In this document: positions 62,801 through 64,000 of the stretch, one piece after another
Layout: every line of letters begins with the position of its first letter
How positions within the stretch are numbered: position 1 is the first letter of the stretch
Assembly: GCA_963855995.1 (NCBI GenBank)
Contig: OY979726.1
Coordinates: 3,498,501 to 3,562,500, forward strand
Origin: Muricea muricata
Lineage: Eukaryota > Cnidaria > Anthozoa > Malacalcyonacea > Plexauridae
Length of the DNA stretch: 64,000 bases
Direction of reading: 5' to 3'
Notes under the pieces: generated by a model
What the model was told of the DNA's origin: nothing
The model's database searches: none
Seen by the model: the letters and a program-made list of their open reading frames with translations, nothing else
Position numbers and translations under genes: made by a program

Positions 62801-63520
62801 GAATCCATGCTGAAATCTTAGTTATCAAACGTGATTGTGATTGCATTTACCGAAGAAAGACCCTAGCGTCATCTGGTAGGGGAGGGGGGGGGGGTAAAGA
62901 ACATATTGATTAGGCGCTTGTTCTGATCGGTGAACTAGACCGAGGGGAGGGTGAAATATCGCAGGGTGGATGAGCTATAGGAGTGTTTAAAGTTTTTAGA
63001 AAGCGGCCTTCAACAGGTCCCTTTGGACCTGTTTAATAATTTTGAAAACATGTGTAAAAAAAACTCTTACAAAATTCATTTTGCAAAATTTTGTTTTCAT
63101 GTCTCACGGTCGAGATATTTGGGTCGAGAAAAGAAGTTGAATCATAGTCTTGAGAGAGAAAAATGATTCTGGCCTCAGATAGACTTTAATAGAGATATTC
63201 GAGATGTATTTCTCGTCTATACAACACTACATATGGATTCTATTGCCATAATCAAGTCCCATTTCTGTCAAAGTAAAGTAGCTAAGAGTGAACTTACACC
63301 AGGCCTGGCAGTTAAAACAAAACAATGATCACCACCAGCAATTATCTTCGCTACCCGTGCTTCGTTGCTAGGTAACTCAGATGATGACGCCATCCATGGT
63401 CCCTCGACAACGATAGGACTGCTGCAATTCTTCGTGTCGCCAGATCCCAGCTGACCATATGCCCCGAGGCCAAACGTGTAAACACGACCCAACTGGGGGG
63501 CAAATGCTACTGTATGTCGT
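17640..63520 (-). CDS. HERC4: HERC3/4-type E3 ubiquitin ligase, C-terminal 759 residues in 22 exons
   Basis: A RCC1-like plus HECT-domain E3 ligase, which transfers ubiquitin through a HECT cysteine. The 22 exons, read from 63520 to 17640, join without a frame error into 2281 nt ending in TGA. The order is one RCC1-repeat exon (VYTFGLGAYGQLGSGD), a linker, the conserved NWWATLP and FYIPEL segments of HERC proteins, then a full HECT domain from about residue 380 to 759. HECT landmarks are EFFLLLMRDILDPKYGMF, LIGVICGLAIYNS, FSSGF, KFLVFLTGTDRVP and HLPVAHTCFNLLDLP, with the catalytic Cys at about residue 727 and the usual GFGLA C-terminus. Human HERC3/4 are about 1050 residues, so roughly 300 residues of RCC1 propeller should lie beyond the window. 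HERC4 versus HERC3 is not settled. Introns hold three minisatellites, many transposons and, in the 27-kb intron, a GPCR array. No stop or frameshift is seen. Confidence 0.93.
18247..18299 (-). CDS. HERC4: HERC exon 21: TGTDRVP
   Basis: 53 nt between ACTAG| and |GTAAAT. Encodes FLTGTDRVPLTGIRSLK. Most HECTs read TGSDRIP. Confidence 0.92.
18421..18617. mobile_element. MITE family B, copy 1, in a HERC intron
   Basis: The left end AAGGCCCTGTCACACGGTGC and an inverted right end (CGTGTGACA) flank TTTCTTGCAACTTGCAA-type arms. It matches 59838-60049. The right end is degenerate and abuts the exon 20 donor. Another partial similarity is at 18170-18240. Confidence 0.6.
18626..18728 (-). CDS. HERC4: HERC exon 20
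   Basis: 103 nt between GTTTAG| and |GTAGGT. Encodes GAEYHGEYYENHPVIQNFWN and the start of KKKFL. An inverted-repeat element begins about 8 nt inside the following intron. Confidence 0.94.
18819..18893 (-). CDS. HERC4: HERC exon 19
   Basis: 75 nt between CTATAG| and |GTATGG. Encodes QFFHPQELMEMVVGIQDYDF and NELRK. The intron before it contains the 23-bp minisatellite. Confidence 0.93.
18942..20403. repeat. 23-bp minisatellite, about 63 copies
   Basis: The unit is TCAAGTCAATGTCTTCACTA plus GAG. Variants differ at fixed positions (GTCTTCAATAGAG, GACTTCACTAGAG, TTGAATCAATG), and runs of variants recur in mixed order. The unit is not a multiple of three and lies wholly in the intron between HERC exons 18 and 19. 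Confidence 0.95.
20518..20626 (-). CDS. HERC4: HERC exon 18
   Basis: 109 nt between TTTCAG| and |GTATGT. Encodes DKYVDLYMDYIVNKSVEKYF, then AFSSGFHRVCGG, the HECT region before the C-lobe. Confidence 0.93.
20890..21440. repeat. Dispersed repeat family C, copy 1
   Basis: Shares CAAGCCTGTGGACAA, TTGCAGCAGA, GGAGCAAGCGATCG and GACTGCAAGGTAACA with 57625-57800 and, inverted, with 53545-53720. Rich in CTTGTTGCAA/CATCAAG motifs. No coding frame. Probably a non-autonomous transposon family. Confidence 0.45.
21476..21558 (-). CDS. HERC4: HERC exon 17, with a GC splice donor
   Basis: 83 nt. Encodes VNEEYYGIVDAVNLIPNGEN. Only a GC donor (CG|GCAAGT) restores phase with exon 18 and the Arg of the conserved ENR. 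A GT six nucleotides on would give a frame with an immediate stop. Confidence 0.85.
21645..21711 (-). CDS. HERC4: HERC exon 16
   Basis: 67 nt between CCCCAG| and |GTGCGG. Encodes NLQELLDCPEDEVENGFF and LNFQ. Confidence 0.9.
22283..22347 (-). repeat. Degenerate hammerhead-like repeat, copy 1
   Basis: The minus strand shows a decayed form of the core at 50325-50363 (ATGAAGATTCGAACTTACGA, then AAAGC), followed by the shared TTTACGTGATGTTTCCACG tail. Catalytic positions are altered. Confidence 0.35.
22917..22964 (-). CDS. HERC4: HERC exon 15
   Basis: 48 nt between TTTTAG| and |GTACAA. Encodes AITLDDFRTFQPSVA with split codons that match exons 14 and 16. Confidence 0.88.
23171..23457. mobile_element. 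MITE with internal telomere-type repeat, copy 1
   Basis: Inverted ends GGTAATAATTCCGTGTTCTC and the complement of GAGAACATGGAATTATTACC are flanked by a perfect 8-bp duplication CAAAAAAC (23163-23170 and 23458-23465). The interior carries the hexamer array at 23230-23349. The 8-bp duplication is compatible with hAT-like or other 8-bp families. No transposase. Confidence 0.85.
23230..23349. repeat. Interstitial telomere-type (CCCTAA)20
   Basis: Twenty perfect CCCTAA hexamers, with a degenerate start (CCTTAA). It sits inside the MITE at 23171-23457 within a HERC intron, so it is not a chromosome end. Confidence 0.97.
23759..23877 (-). CDS. HERC4: HERC exon 14: HECT LIGxxCGLAIYN
   Basis: 119 nt between TTTCAG| and |GTAAGG. 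Encodes TFEEDVMFLLIGVICGLAIY and FPALLYNKLLG. Directly continues exon 13 at phase 0, with no HECT residues missing across the 27-kb gap. Confidence 0.94.
25451..25540 (-). ncRNA. Hammerhead-ribozyme-like motif with long stem I, copy 2
   Basis: On the minus strand, CTGATGA (25514-25508) is followed by a GATCC/GGATC stem II and then GAAA (25488-25485). The arms GTGGAAACACCAC and GTGGTGTTTCCAC pair as an extended stem I. The presumed H17 is G, so this copy may be inactive. Similar motifs are known in Penelope-like elements and retrozymes. The assignment is inference. Confidence 0.4.
26252..27169 (-). CDS. Class A (rhodopsin-like) GPCR, array copy 1
   Basis: An intronless 305-residue seven-transmembrane receptor with a very short N-terminus. 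Visible landmarks: GN at 23-24 (TM1), LAICD with D54 (TM2), C84 at the top of TM3 and C148 in ECL2 (likely disulfide), LRY at 107-109 in place of E/DRY, P173 (TM5), P239 (TM6, where the usual CWxP reads SYFP), and NPLIY at 277-281 (TM7). The C-tail FWKCCWYKKR is short, with Cys residues that could be palmitoylated. It belongs to a tandem family with the copies at 29891, 38068, 41276, 44342 and 48066. Such expansions are common in cnidarians. The ligand is unknown; a neuropeptide or amine receptor relation is only a guess. Confidence 0.92.
   Translation of the reverse strand: MGKIKDDGYKYSFTVVVVFGILGNSLVILSLLRQKKNLLKNNYYFVVLHLAICDLAAMIMYIFNSIDVFWLEQPLSDHSPMIVCHVYVTGEAFQFAGVGMMLIISMLRYRATVQPLKPVISRRKLKVVCGLVYLVGLIGGCAVRLPRCFVRSNVDFFKKLRHAFWLFFGYFLPTIFMAIVYYKISRALIKQHKHMKRICSNAMRRRAPDSSFILRYIQNRRTFLVCLSVVLCFGISYFPMSVWLMCSIVGENHLLLKYVWIRYSAHLLRNAGLHSVNPLIYGILDKKLLKFWKCCWYKKRTAQNI
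27301..27322 (-). promoter_or_regulatory. Conserved upstream block of GPCR copy 1
   Basis: A CCAATAAGAACCCTATGC-type block lies about 130-150 nt upstream of the ATG. Matching blocks occur upstream of the other copies (30974, 39121, 42347, 45375, 49031). On the gene strand it is an inverted CCAAT box. A promoter or 5' UTR role is inferred only from conserved position. Confidence 0.3.
29891..30817 (-). CDS. Class A GPCR, array copy 2
   Basis: 308 residues from the ATG at 30817 (the frame continues a few codons upstream without an ATG). Same landmarks as copy 1: GN in TM1, LAICDLA, CHVY with Cys at TM3, LRYRATVHP at the end of TM3, CFIKS in ECL2, SQIP in TM6, NPLIY in TM7. The C-tail (QLLNFVNITCRKTERTN) differs from the other copies and carries a possible glycosylation-like NIT on the cytosolic side. 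Intact. Confidence 0.92.
   Translation of the reverse strand: MGKTNDDGYKYSFTVVLVFGILGNSLVILSMLRQKKNVLKNNYYFVVLHLAICDLAALIFQIFYSVDVIWLEEPLSDHSPTITCHVYAIRDAIEFAGLGMMLIISLLRYRATVHPLKPAISRRKLKIVCGLVYLVGLIAASGAHLPSCFIKSNDDFAKKFDYAFWVFFVFFLPTIFMAIVYYKIVQALIKQHKHMKRICSNAMRRRAPDSSFILRYIQNRRTFLVCLSVVLCYGISQIPVSVWLVLLILRENHLLMKYVWVQYFARVLKVTGSHSVNPLIYGILDKQLLNFVNITCRKTERTNLIHNL
30974..30993 (-). promoter_or_regulatory. Conserved upstream block of GPCR copy 2
   Basis: Contains CCAATAAGAATCCTATGCG, about 160 nt upstream of the ATG and shared across the array. Confidence 0.3.
31623..32182 (+). pseudogene. SAP-domain protein remnant, probably retroelement-derived
   Basis: The first frame (31623-31868) starts MPPVRRKNAKG. 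It has a SAP-like helix-turn-helix, SLRRQCTERGLPNHGQKNAL, and is Ser/Thr-rich after that. It ends at a TAA. A second frame (31946-32182) has an Ala-rich segment (VIATNAARAAVKAMS) and another stop. SAP-containing gag-like frames occur in some cnidarian retroelements, such as DIRS-like ones; no recombinase or RT follows here, so it reads as a decayed fragment. Confidence 0.4.
33818..33982. mobile_element. MITE with decayed telomere-like interior, copy 2
   Basis: Same ends as 23171-23457 (GGTAATAATTCCGTGTTCT and its complement) and a perfect 8-bp duplication CAAAATTT (33810-33817 and 33983-33990). The interior has TAATCCAAGCCCTAATCCAA-type units in place of perfect hexamers. The right part (ATGTTTTAACTTTGATGGAT) is shared with copy 1. 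Confidence 0.85.
34966..35175. repeat. Tandem small hairpins (AAGGGG-ATCTTAA-CCCCTT)
   Basis: Six copies of an AAGGGGATCTTAACCCCTT-type palindrome arranged as two about 105-bp repeats (from 34966 and from 35070), joined by GGTTAATGTTAGAGG-type linkers. No coding frame. Confidence 0.7.
35777..35862. repeat. (ATT)n microsatellite, LINE tail
   Basis: About 28 perfect ATT units, read as (AAT)n at the 3' end of the minus-strand LINE. Confidence 0.95.
36036..37646 (-). CDS. LINE reverse transcriptase (5' truncated)
   Basis: 536 codons without an internal stop; the first is a GTG, so this is the rest of a longer ORF2. RT motifs in order: NKAPGMDKFSVAVIKD, VIPILKEGDYEIPNDNRPVS, LDLSKAFDSIEHSLL (first catalytic Asp), GIPQGSILGPALVSIYINDL, and YVDDSKIYLSF, where the YxDD box has Val. 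The C-terminus has the thumb and RATKLWNDL signature of jockey/CR1-like LINEs. The frame is intact but, lacking endonuclease, cannot be autonomous. Confidence 0.9.
   Translation of the reverse strand: MQPNEFVFDNNTDEFCFYPVPSYEIRKIVNSFPSNKAPGMDKFSVAVIKDALPIILPTLTEIVNRSLLTAVFPLAWKKSEVIPILKEGDYEIPNDNRPVSLLPVASKICERVVLNQLMEYMYQKGCLTEHQSGNKKLHSTETLNILVSDMILDAMDRKELTAVVLLDLSKAFDSIEHSLLFKKLHSLGVSRKAVDWFKSYLSDRSQSVRMGDILSEGRVITHGIPQGSILGPALVSIYINDLLTTPIACPLESYVDDSKIYLSFSFKDINVAEIQVTDDLRRIAAWCCSNSLLANPEKTKLLLFGTPQMLSHVQNFRVTFLDKDLQPVSSARDLGVEFDGCLSYDEHITQVFSKCTKSRCLINRVRHILDSLTLVVIINALVFSKLYYCSSVWANTSKKNIAKLQTVQNFAARIVTGKRKYDHITPVLQQLKWLPVSYTLRYKDAVMAFKCLKGLAPPYLARRFTSRSQTHDRVTRQMDELDIPFYRTAAGQRSFLYRATKLWNDLENNIKDSSSIRVFKKLIRNILYHECWNNSI
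38068..38980 (-). pseudogene. Class A GPCR, array copy 3, broken by a 5-bp deletion
   Basis: The N-terminal part (ATG at 38980 to about 38714) and the C-terminal part (about 38727 to 38068) lie in different frames. Compared with copies 2 and 4, five bases are missing near 38721, just after the TM3 Cys segment TITCHVY. Both halves are otherwise well conserved, including LRY, SQIP and NPLIY. The loss is recent, or an assembly error; no other disabling change was seen. Confidence 0.88.
39960..40085 (+). repeat. Truncated tRNA-derived SINE
   Basis: Contains a Pol III B-box-like GGTTCGAATCC with flanking TGTTGGTTCGAATCCCGC, then a tail seen in SINEs. It is absent from the matching place in the duplicate unit near 43210, so it inserted after the segmental duplication. 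Confidence 0.5.
40138..40596 (-). pseudogene. Unknown ORF duplicated with the GPCR unit, copy 1
   Basis: An open frame of about 150 codons, KQFRGLNSCKPVENLKHCQR and onward, with two hydrophobic stretches. It matches 43242-43751 over its length. The ATG of the other copy is CTG here and the C-terminus is shorter. I do not recognise the protein. It may be a decayed retrocopy. Confidence 0.3.
41276..42208 (-). CDS. Class A GPCR, array copy 4
   Basis: 310 residues from the ATG at 42208. Intact, with the same family landmarks: GVLGNSLVIL, LAICDLA, TITCHVY, LLRYRATVHP, SSFIVRYIQNRRTFLVCLRVV before TM6, SQIP, and NPLIYG in TM7. It is the closest relative of broken copy 3. Both sit in about 3.2-kb units (from about 37940 and 41160) that also share the unknown ORF and flanks. 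The C-tail KCCSYKKRTAQNI resembles that of copy 1. Confidence 0.92.
   Translation of the reverse strand: MGKIKDDGFKYSYTAVIVFGVLGNSLVILSILRQKKNMLKNNYYFVVLHLAICDLATLIFQIFYSVDVIWLEEPLSDHSPTITCHVYAIRDAIEFAGVGMMLFISLLRYRATVHPLKPAISRRKLKMVCCLVYLVGLIARCGAHLPSCFIKSNDDFAKKFDYAFWIFFGLFLPTICMAIIYHKIARALIKQHKQMKRICSNAMRHRAPDSSFIVRYIQNRRTFLVCLRVVLCYGISQIPVTVWSVWFILRENHVQVKYVWVQYFARVLRIAGSHAVNPLIYGIFDKKLLKFWKCCSYKKRTAQNISQLLS
43242..43751 (-). CDS. Unknown ORF duplicated with the GPCR unit, copy 2
   Basis: 169 codons from the ATG at 43751. The protein is basic, with hydrophobic segments near ATAALIYNIFLSLQLYYPVL and FSGKVILAVGLLSLAQRLL. Differences from copy 1 include a 3-bp indel that keeps the frame. 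But I count about as many replacement as silent changes, and copy 1 has lost its ATG, so coding status is doubtful. No domain was recognised. Confidence 0.35.
   Translation of the reverse strand: MKSKTPQELGKQFRGLNSCKPVENLKHCQRHATAALIYNIFLSLQLYYPVLFYRDTHDEKVLTRGLISKFFETYLANAIFDHVDVNRTYIKPTSVEIKPAGEKQPKYVYPFSGKVILAVGLLSLAQRLLICQNKAPRHRSYEVGKIKCWQMLVTFTYSAYETKFCPTIY
44342..45235 (-). CDS. Class A GPCR, array copy 5
   Basis: 297 residues from the ATG at 45235. The frame runs about 30 codons further upstream, including a possible N-glycosylation site NFT, but with no earlier ATG. Landmarks: GTLGNILVIL, LAICDLAVL, IVCHVY, ILRYRATVHP, CFIKS, SCIP in TM6, and NPLKYG in TM7, where the usual NPLIY has Lys. 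It lacks several residues before TM7 seen in other copies (LQGIWVYYF). The C-tail KCFCKKKRRT is very short. Diverged but intact. Confidence 0.9.
   Translation of the reverse strand: MGLIRNDGLKYSCAAVVVFGTLGNILVILSILRQKKNVLKNNYYFVVLHLAICDLAVLIIYIFNSIDIFWLEEPLSDHSSMIVCHVYLIGEAFQFTGLAMMLIISILRYRATVHPLNPAISRRKFKVVCGLVYFGGLIAACGARLSLCFIKSNVDSFEKFRLVFWICFVYLMPSIFMAIVYYRIAQALIKQHKHMKRICSKAMRRRAPDSSFILRYIRNRRTFLVCLSVVLCYGISCIPMSVWLMCVMVGENHLQGIWVYYFGYVLKLTGSHSVNPLKYGILDKKLRKCFCKKKRRT
45450..45925 (-). pseudogene. Scrambled GPCR fragments
   Basis: 45450-45800 matches a TM7/TM6-to-TM4 segment of the array with an internal deletion of the NRRTF region and stops. 45803-45925 then matches the C-tail and TM7 end of another copy. 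The order shows at least two partial duplications joined together. Confidence 0.7.
46014..46637. repeat. 36/39-bp minisatellite, about 16 copies
   Basis: The unit is CTACCAACAATCATCCTACC plus ACAATTAATCCTACTAACC (39 bp). Some copies lack three bases (36 bp). It runs directly into a LINE 3' fragment. Confidence 0.93.
46638..47023 (+). mobile_element. LINE 3' end fragment with (AAAT)n tail
   Basis: Encodes FLVRTCRLWNGLADELHF and RTFKTICLKCNSVGS, the C-terminus of a jockey/CR1-like ORF2, up to a TAA at 46868-46870. A 3' UTR and an (AAAT)n tail follow at about 47004-47023. Similar to 55690-56179. Confidence 0.7.
48066..48962 (-). CDS. Class A GPCR, array copy 6
   Basis: 298 residues from the ATG at 48962; the most 5' copy of the array. 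N-terminus MGKIEAFKYSF. Landmarks: GILGNVLVIL, LAICDLAAL, MITCHVN, LLRYRATVHP, LPRCFIK in ECL2, SQIP in TM6, and NPLIYGMLDKKLL in TM7. Intact. The ECL2 and TM5 region differs most from the other copies, while the loop before TM6 is almost identical in nucleotides. Confidence 0.92.
   Translation of the reverse strand: MGKIEAFKYSFTAVVVFGILGNVLVILSILRQKKDVLKNNYYFLVLHLAICDLAALITYIFLGVDALWLEEPLFNNFPMITCHVNVISYAFQFAGIAMMLIISLLRYRATVHPLKPAISRRKLKVVCGLMYLVALIAGCGFSLPRCFIKLDVDTYKKFRFAFWIFFVFFFPTTFIAIVYYKIAGALIKQHKHMKRICSKAMRHRAPDSSFILRYIQNRRTFLVCLSVVLCYGVSQIPMSIWLMWFIVGENHLLMKYVWVHHFAYVLKVAGSHSVNPLIYGMLDKKLLKFWKCLCKKER
49585..49692. repeat. Dispersed about 110-bp repeat, copy 1
   Basis: Shares AAAGTAGTTTTTT, TTATATATTAATGCTGATCT and CTGGACTCCATACAATTTCC with 50832-50947 in the same orientation. 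Confidence 0.6.
49855..49937 (-). tRNA. tRNA-like sequence, probably a SINE head or pseudogene
   Basis: The minus strand folds loosely as a tRNA: acceptor arms CTGACCACG and CGCGGTCAG pair at 8 of 9 positions, the D-arm-like box is GGTCAGTTGACAGATC, an anticodon arm CTGCG-TTCCAAA-TGCAG gives a CCA anticodon, and there is a B box GGTTCGATTTC. The T stem is poor and the length is 83 nt. It is more likely a tRNA-derived repeat than a functional tRNA-Trp. Confidence 0.35.
50325..50390 (+). ncRNA. Hammerhead-ribozyme-like core, copy 3
   Basis: CTGACGA (50325-50331), stem II GATCC/GGATC, GAAA (50351-50354), and a short stem III closed around TTTGC before the candidate cleavage triplet ATA. This is the best-preserved core of the family. 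Stem I is imperfect. The shared tail TTTACGTGGTGTTTCCAC follows. Confidence 0.45.
50832..50947. repeat. Dispersed about 110-bp repeat, copy 2
   Basis: Second copy of the 49585-49692 sequence, with a few substitutions. Confidence 0.6.
51022..51117 (-). CDS. HERC4: HERC exon 13: HECT N-lobe
   Basis: 96 nt between TTGCAG| and |GTAAAT. Encodes EFFLLLMRDILDPKYGMF and HLIWFNKQ. Its donor opens the 27-kb intron that contains the GPCR array. Confidence 0.95.
51138..52215. repeat. About 113-bp minisatellite, 9 to 10 copies
   Basis: The GTTCTTCCTAGAGGTCC segment recurs at 51341, 51454, 51568, 51680, 51794, 51907, 52019 and 52132, a period of 112-114 bp. The first copy is diverged. It lies in the intron between HERC exons 12 and 13. 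Confidence 0.93.
52276..52323 (-). CDS. HERC4: HERC exon 12: HECT GEQAVDVGGV
   Basis: 48 nt between TGATAG| and |GTATGC. Encodes IVFEGEQAVDVGGVKK. Most HECTs have DAGG here; this copy has DVGG. Confidence 0.93.
52645..52750. repeat. Inverted repeat around TTTCTCAACGTTTCGAC
   Basis: CGAATATTGAAATCATTTTT and its inverted partner AAAAATGATTCCAATATTCG form a hairpin of about 95 bp. The loop carries TCAACGTTTCGACTAG, a motif common in dispersed repeats. No coding frame. Confidence 0.5.
53335..53514 (-). CDS. HERC4: HERC exon 11: start of HECT
   Basis: 180 nt between TTATAG| and |GTAAAT. Includes INPFLVLRIRRENIVQDTLR, the first helix and strand of HECT. Confidence 0.94.
53545..53720. repeat. Dispersed repeat family C, copy 2
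   Basis: ACACAGCCAAAAACTCG through GGATGCGTTCGCATGGCTTG and GTTGTCAACAGACTTGTTGC matches 57625-57800 in inverted orientation. Family C is also at 20890-21440. Confidence 0.55.
54016..54403. repeat. Palindromic repeat, family A, copy 3
   Basis: The outer arms CCATTCCCCTATTAGACAAA and TTTGTCTAATTGGGGAATGG enclose inner arms with AAATATAGCCCTGTAAAG and TTTGTATTACGCAAGG. It is the longest copy of the family seen also at 16100 and 16981. Confidence 0.65.
54526..54615 (-). CDS. HERC4: HERC exon 10
   Basis: 90 nt between AACCAG| and |GTAAGT. Encodes TTLAFCKYPFVFDPKAKYLL and the following QADATMQMR, conserved before the HECT domain. Confidence 0.93.
55050..55079 (-). CDS. HERC4: HERC exon 9: 30-nt microexon
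   Basis: Flanked by TTCTTCAG| and |GTAAGA. Encodes NPPDNKTSRK and keeps phase between exons 8 and 10. A variable surface loop in HERC proteins. Confidence 0.75.
55190..55680. repeat. Cluster of tRNA-derived SINE copies
   Basis: Three tRNA-like heads: minus-strand at about 55205-55255, plus-strand at 55360-55440, and plus-strand at 55610-55670 (GGCTCAATTGGTAGAGCGGC, an A box). The two plus copies share an upstream segment with CACTGCGCGTCCTCAAAGAC, so this is a tandem or nested duplication. Confidence 0.65.
55690..56179 (+). mobile_element. LINE 3' end fragment with (AAAT)n tail
   Basis: The plus strand encodes NDSRTWRTVCLKCNRARDL up to TAA at 55799-55801. A 3' UTR and (AATA)n tail follow at 56161-56179. 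Same LINE type as 46638-47023. It ends about 30 bp from the donor of HERC exon 8. Confidence 0.65.
56212..56319 (-). CDS. HERC4: HERC exon 8: FYIPEL motif
   Basis: 108 nt between TTCAG| and |GTGCGT. Encodes VNKR followed by VPYPTFYIPELTDCLDL and DYIRW, diagnostic of HERC proteins. A LINE 3' end with an (AAAT)n tail ends only about 30 bp past its donor. Confidence 0.93.
57229..57288 (-). CDS. HERC4: HERC exon 7
   Basis: 60 nt between CTACAG| and |GTATGG. Encodes YAVREECLRCSLEILDGVHK, the HERC segment leading to the conserved LHKVN. Confidence 0.88.
57475..57537 (-). CDS. HERC4: HERC exon 6
   Basis: 63 nt between TATAG| and |GTACAG. Encodes IFQECVKFILEQKIG and an acidic tail, continuing the helix after the NWW motif. 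Confidence 0.88.
57625..57800. repeat. Dispersed repeat family C, copy 3
   Basis: Contains AAGCCTGTTGACAACTTGCA, GGGAGCAAGCGATGTGAACG and TTGGCTGTGTAATTATG. Inverted relative to 53545-53720. Confidence 0.55.
57896..57945 (-). CDS. HERC4: HERC exon 5: NWW motif
   Basis: 50 nt between CACAG| and |GTATTT. Encodes NWWATLPSTYIERIIK, the conserved HERC double-Trp segment. Phase fits exon 4. Confidence 0.92.
58175..58240 (+). repeat. Degenerate hammerhead-like repeat, copy 4
   Basis: CCGATAAACATCCAAGCTTA, then GGATTGAAAGCTTTGC and GCGTGGTGTTTCCAC. Core bases are altered, so it is probably inactive. Confidence 0.35.
58261..59503. other. HERC intron, nothing certain
   Basis: Contains short C runs and a stretch rich in AAGGACTTTCAAGG-type words (58920-59190) that may be an old repeat. 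No exon or RNA gene could be supported. Confidence 0.4.
59504..59693 (-). CDS. HERC4: HERC exon 4: helical linker
   Basis: 190 nt between CCGCAG| and |GTCAGT. Contains LNGLERHLIPSLFEAPLDVD and LRLYVILPEYEMF, well-conserved HERC3/4 features. Ends one base into a Gly codon that exon 5 completes. Confidence 0.92.
59838..60049. mobile_element. MITE family B, copy 2, in a HERC intron
   Basis: The ends AGGCCCTGTCACACGGTGCA and the complement of CACCGTGTGACAGGGCCT are near-perfect inverted repeats, with TTA on each side (59836-59838 and 60049-60051). A 3-bp TTA duplication is typical of PIF/Harbinger relatives. Confidence 0.7.
60253..60355 (-). CDS. HERC4: HERC exon 3: linker
   Basis: 103 nt, acceptor TTTAG|, donor ATG|GTAATA. 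Encodes KKNRVADVHYHAVDVSAVRR and onward, matching the HERC segment before the helical region. Phase fits exons 2 and 4. Confidence 0.85.
60356..61205. other. HERC intron, nothing certain
   Basis: AT-rich intron with short repeats of AAAAATAGCTATAAAAGAGA near 60550-60615. The small frame at 60855 shows no family signature. Confidence 0.4.
61206..62326. mobile_element. 1.1-kb fold-back element
   Basis: The ends CAGTCATTGAACTATAAG and CAGTGAACTGTAGT (complement) have GGTA on both sides. Arms of about 500 bp pair along most of the element, including CACGGTGACCCCCATTTTTT with its complement and AAGGTGGCTCCCTAC with GGAGCCACCTT. There is no coding frame. A lone related end lies at 21815-21850. Confidence 0.75.
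62565..62785 (-). CDS. HERC4: HERC exon 2: linker
   Basis: Acceptor TCTGTAG| at 62786. The most phase-compatible donor is CTG|GTAAAC (62563-62564), leaving a split Trp codon. It encodes ILFDAVDMRAITHNL and onward, the poorly conserved region after the propeller. Alternative donors near 62660 exist, so the 3' end is less sure. Confidence 0.65.
63298..63520 (-). CDS. HERC4: HERC exon 1 of the window: RCC1 repeat
   Basis: Acceptor TTTCAG| at 63521, donor GGT|GTAAGT at 63297. The 223 nt encode RHTVAFAP, then the RCC1 blade motif GRVYTFGLGAYGQLGSGD, and GGDHCFVLT. The exon begins with one base of a split codon, so at least one more exon lies upstream of the window. Confidence 0.9.
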
Positions 63521-63589
63521 CTGAAATGTGATACAACATAGTTTATTTTCTTTACCACGAAGCCATAAACTCTCCACACCACAGCACAC

Positions 63590-64000
63590 CCCTTCACAAC
63601 ATCGCACTGCAGCCCACGACCTCACACAATTTCACACCACTCCACTAAACATATCGCAGAGCACCCTCACCTTCTAGCAAAACACCACTGCACGAAACGC
63701 AACATACCATTGCAACCCATGACCTCGCACAACCCCACACCACACCAGAAAACAAAACATCACACTGCACTGCACCCCACAACCTAACACAAGTCCACAC
63801 AACACGACACCACCCACACCACGCACAACATCACAATGCACCGCACCACCTCACACAACTCCCCACAGCACAACCTCACACCACACTACACACCGCACCG
63901 CACCGCAAAACACTAAACCACACTACACCAAACCAAAACAACACCACACCACATCACACCGCACACTACCACACTACACCACACCACACTCACTGCACTC
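63590..64000. repeat. CA-rich low-complexity tract
   Basis: Irregular repeats of CACCACACCACACC and CACCGCACCGCA words up to the window end, in the HERC intron upstream of the RCC1 exon. Confidence 0.8.

Overview
The window looks like animal nuclear DNA, most likely from a cnidarian and probably an anthozoan such as a coral. It is AT-rich and intron-rich, with canonical GT-AG splice sites, a perfect (CCCTAA)n tract, a BEL/Pao LTR retrotransposon, CR1/L2/jockey-like LINE remnants, tRNA-derived SINEs, many short inverted-repeat elements, and a tandem family of intronless class A GPCR genes. The species assignment is inference; no marker gene fixes it.

The main gene lies on the minus strand and spans almost 46 kb (63520 down to 17640). 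It is the 3' two thirds of a small-HERC-type E3 ubiquitin ligase. I placed 22 exons by homology and splice signals. They join in one reading frame from an RCC1-like (RLD) repeat, through the HERC linker, to a complete C-terminal HECT domain with the catalytic Cys and a terminal GFGLA-stop. The first exons (the rest of the RCC1 propeller) lie beyond position 64000.

One intron of this gene (23878-51021, 27 kb, in the middle of the HECT domain) holds a tandem array of closely related intronless GPCR genes on the same strand: five intact copies, one copy broken by a 5-bp deletion, and scrambled fragments. Between them lie duplicated flanking segments, a LINE, a SINE, a SAP-domain remnant and minisatellites. 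All intact receptors carry LRY in place of the usual E/DRY motif. They also share a nearly invariant stretch over intracellular loop 3 and TM6 that suggests gene conversion.

Downstream of the HERC gene (1-17639) are: inverted-repeat elements (231-953), two possible exons of an unknown gene (2438-2937), a young BEL/Pao element (2967-9346; two 435-bp LTRs differing at 2 sites; 5-bp duplication ACCAT), and a large nested palindromic region (about 9431-15690). The palindromic core is built from five hairpin units alternating with a linker that flips orientation, giving a 961-bp direct repeat.

Other notable items are two copies of a short transposon with perfect 8-bp target duplications, one containing 20 perfect telomere-type hexamers; four dispersed repeats with hammerhead-ribozyme-like cores; three intronic minisatellites (23, 39 and 113 bp units); and a 1.1-kb fold-back element.
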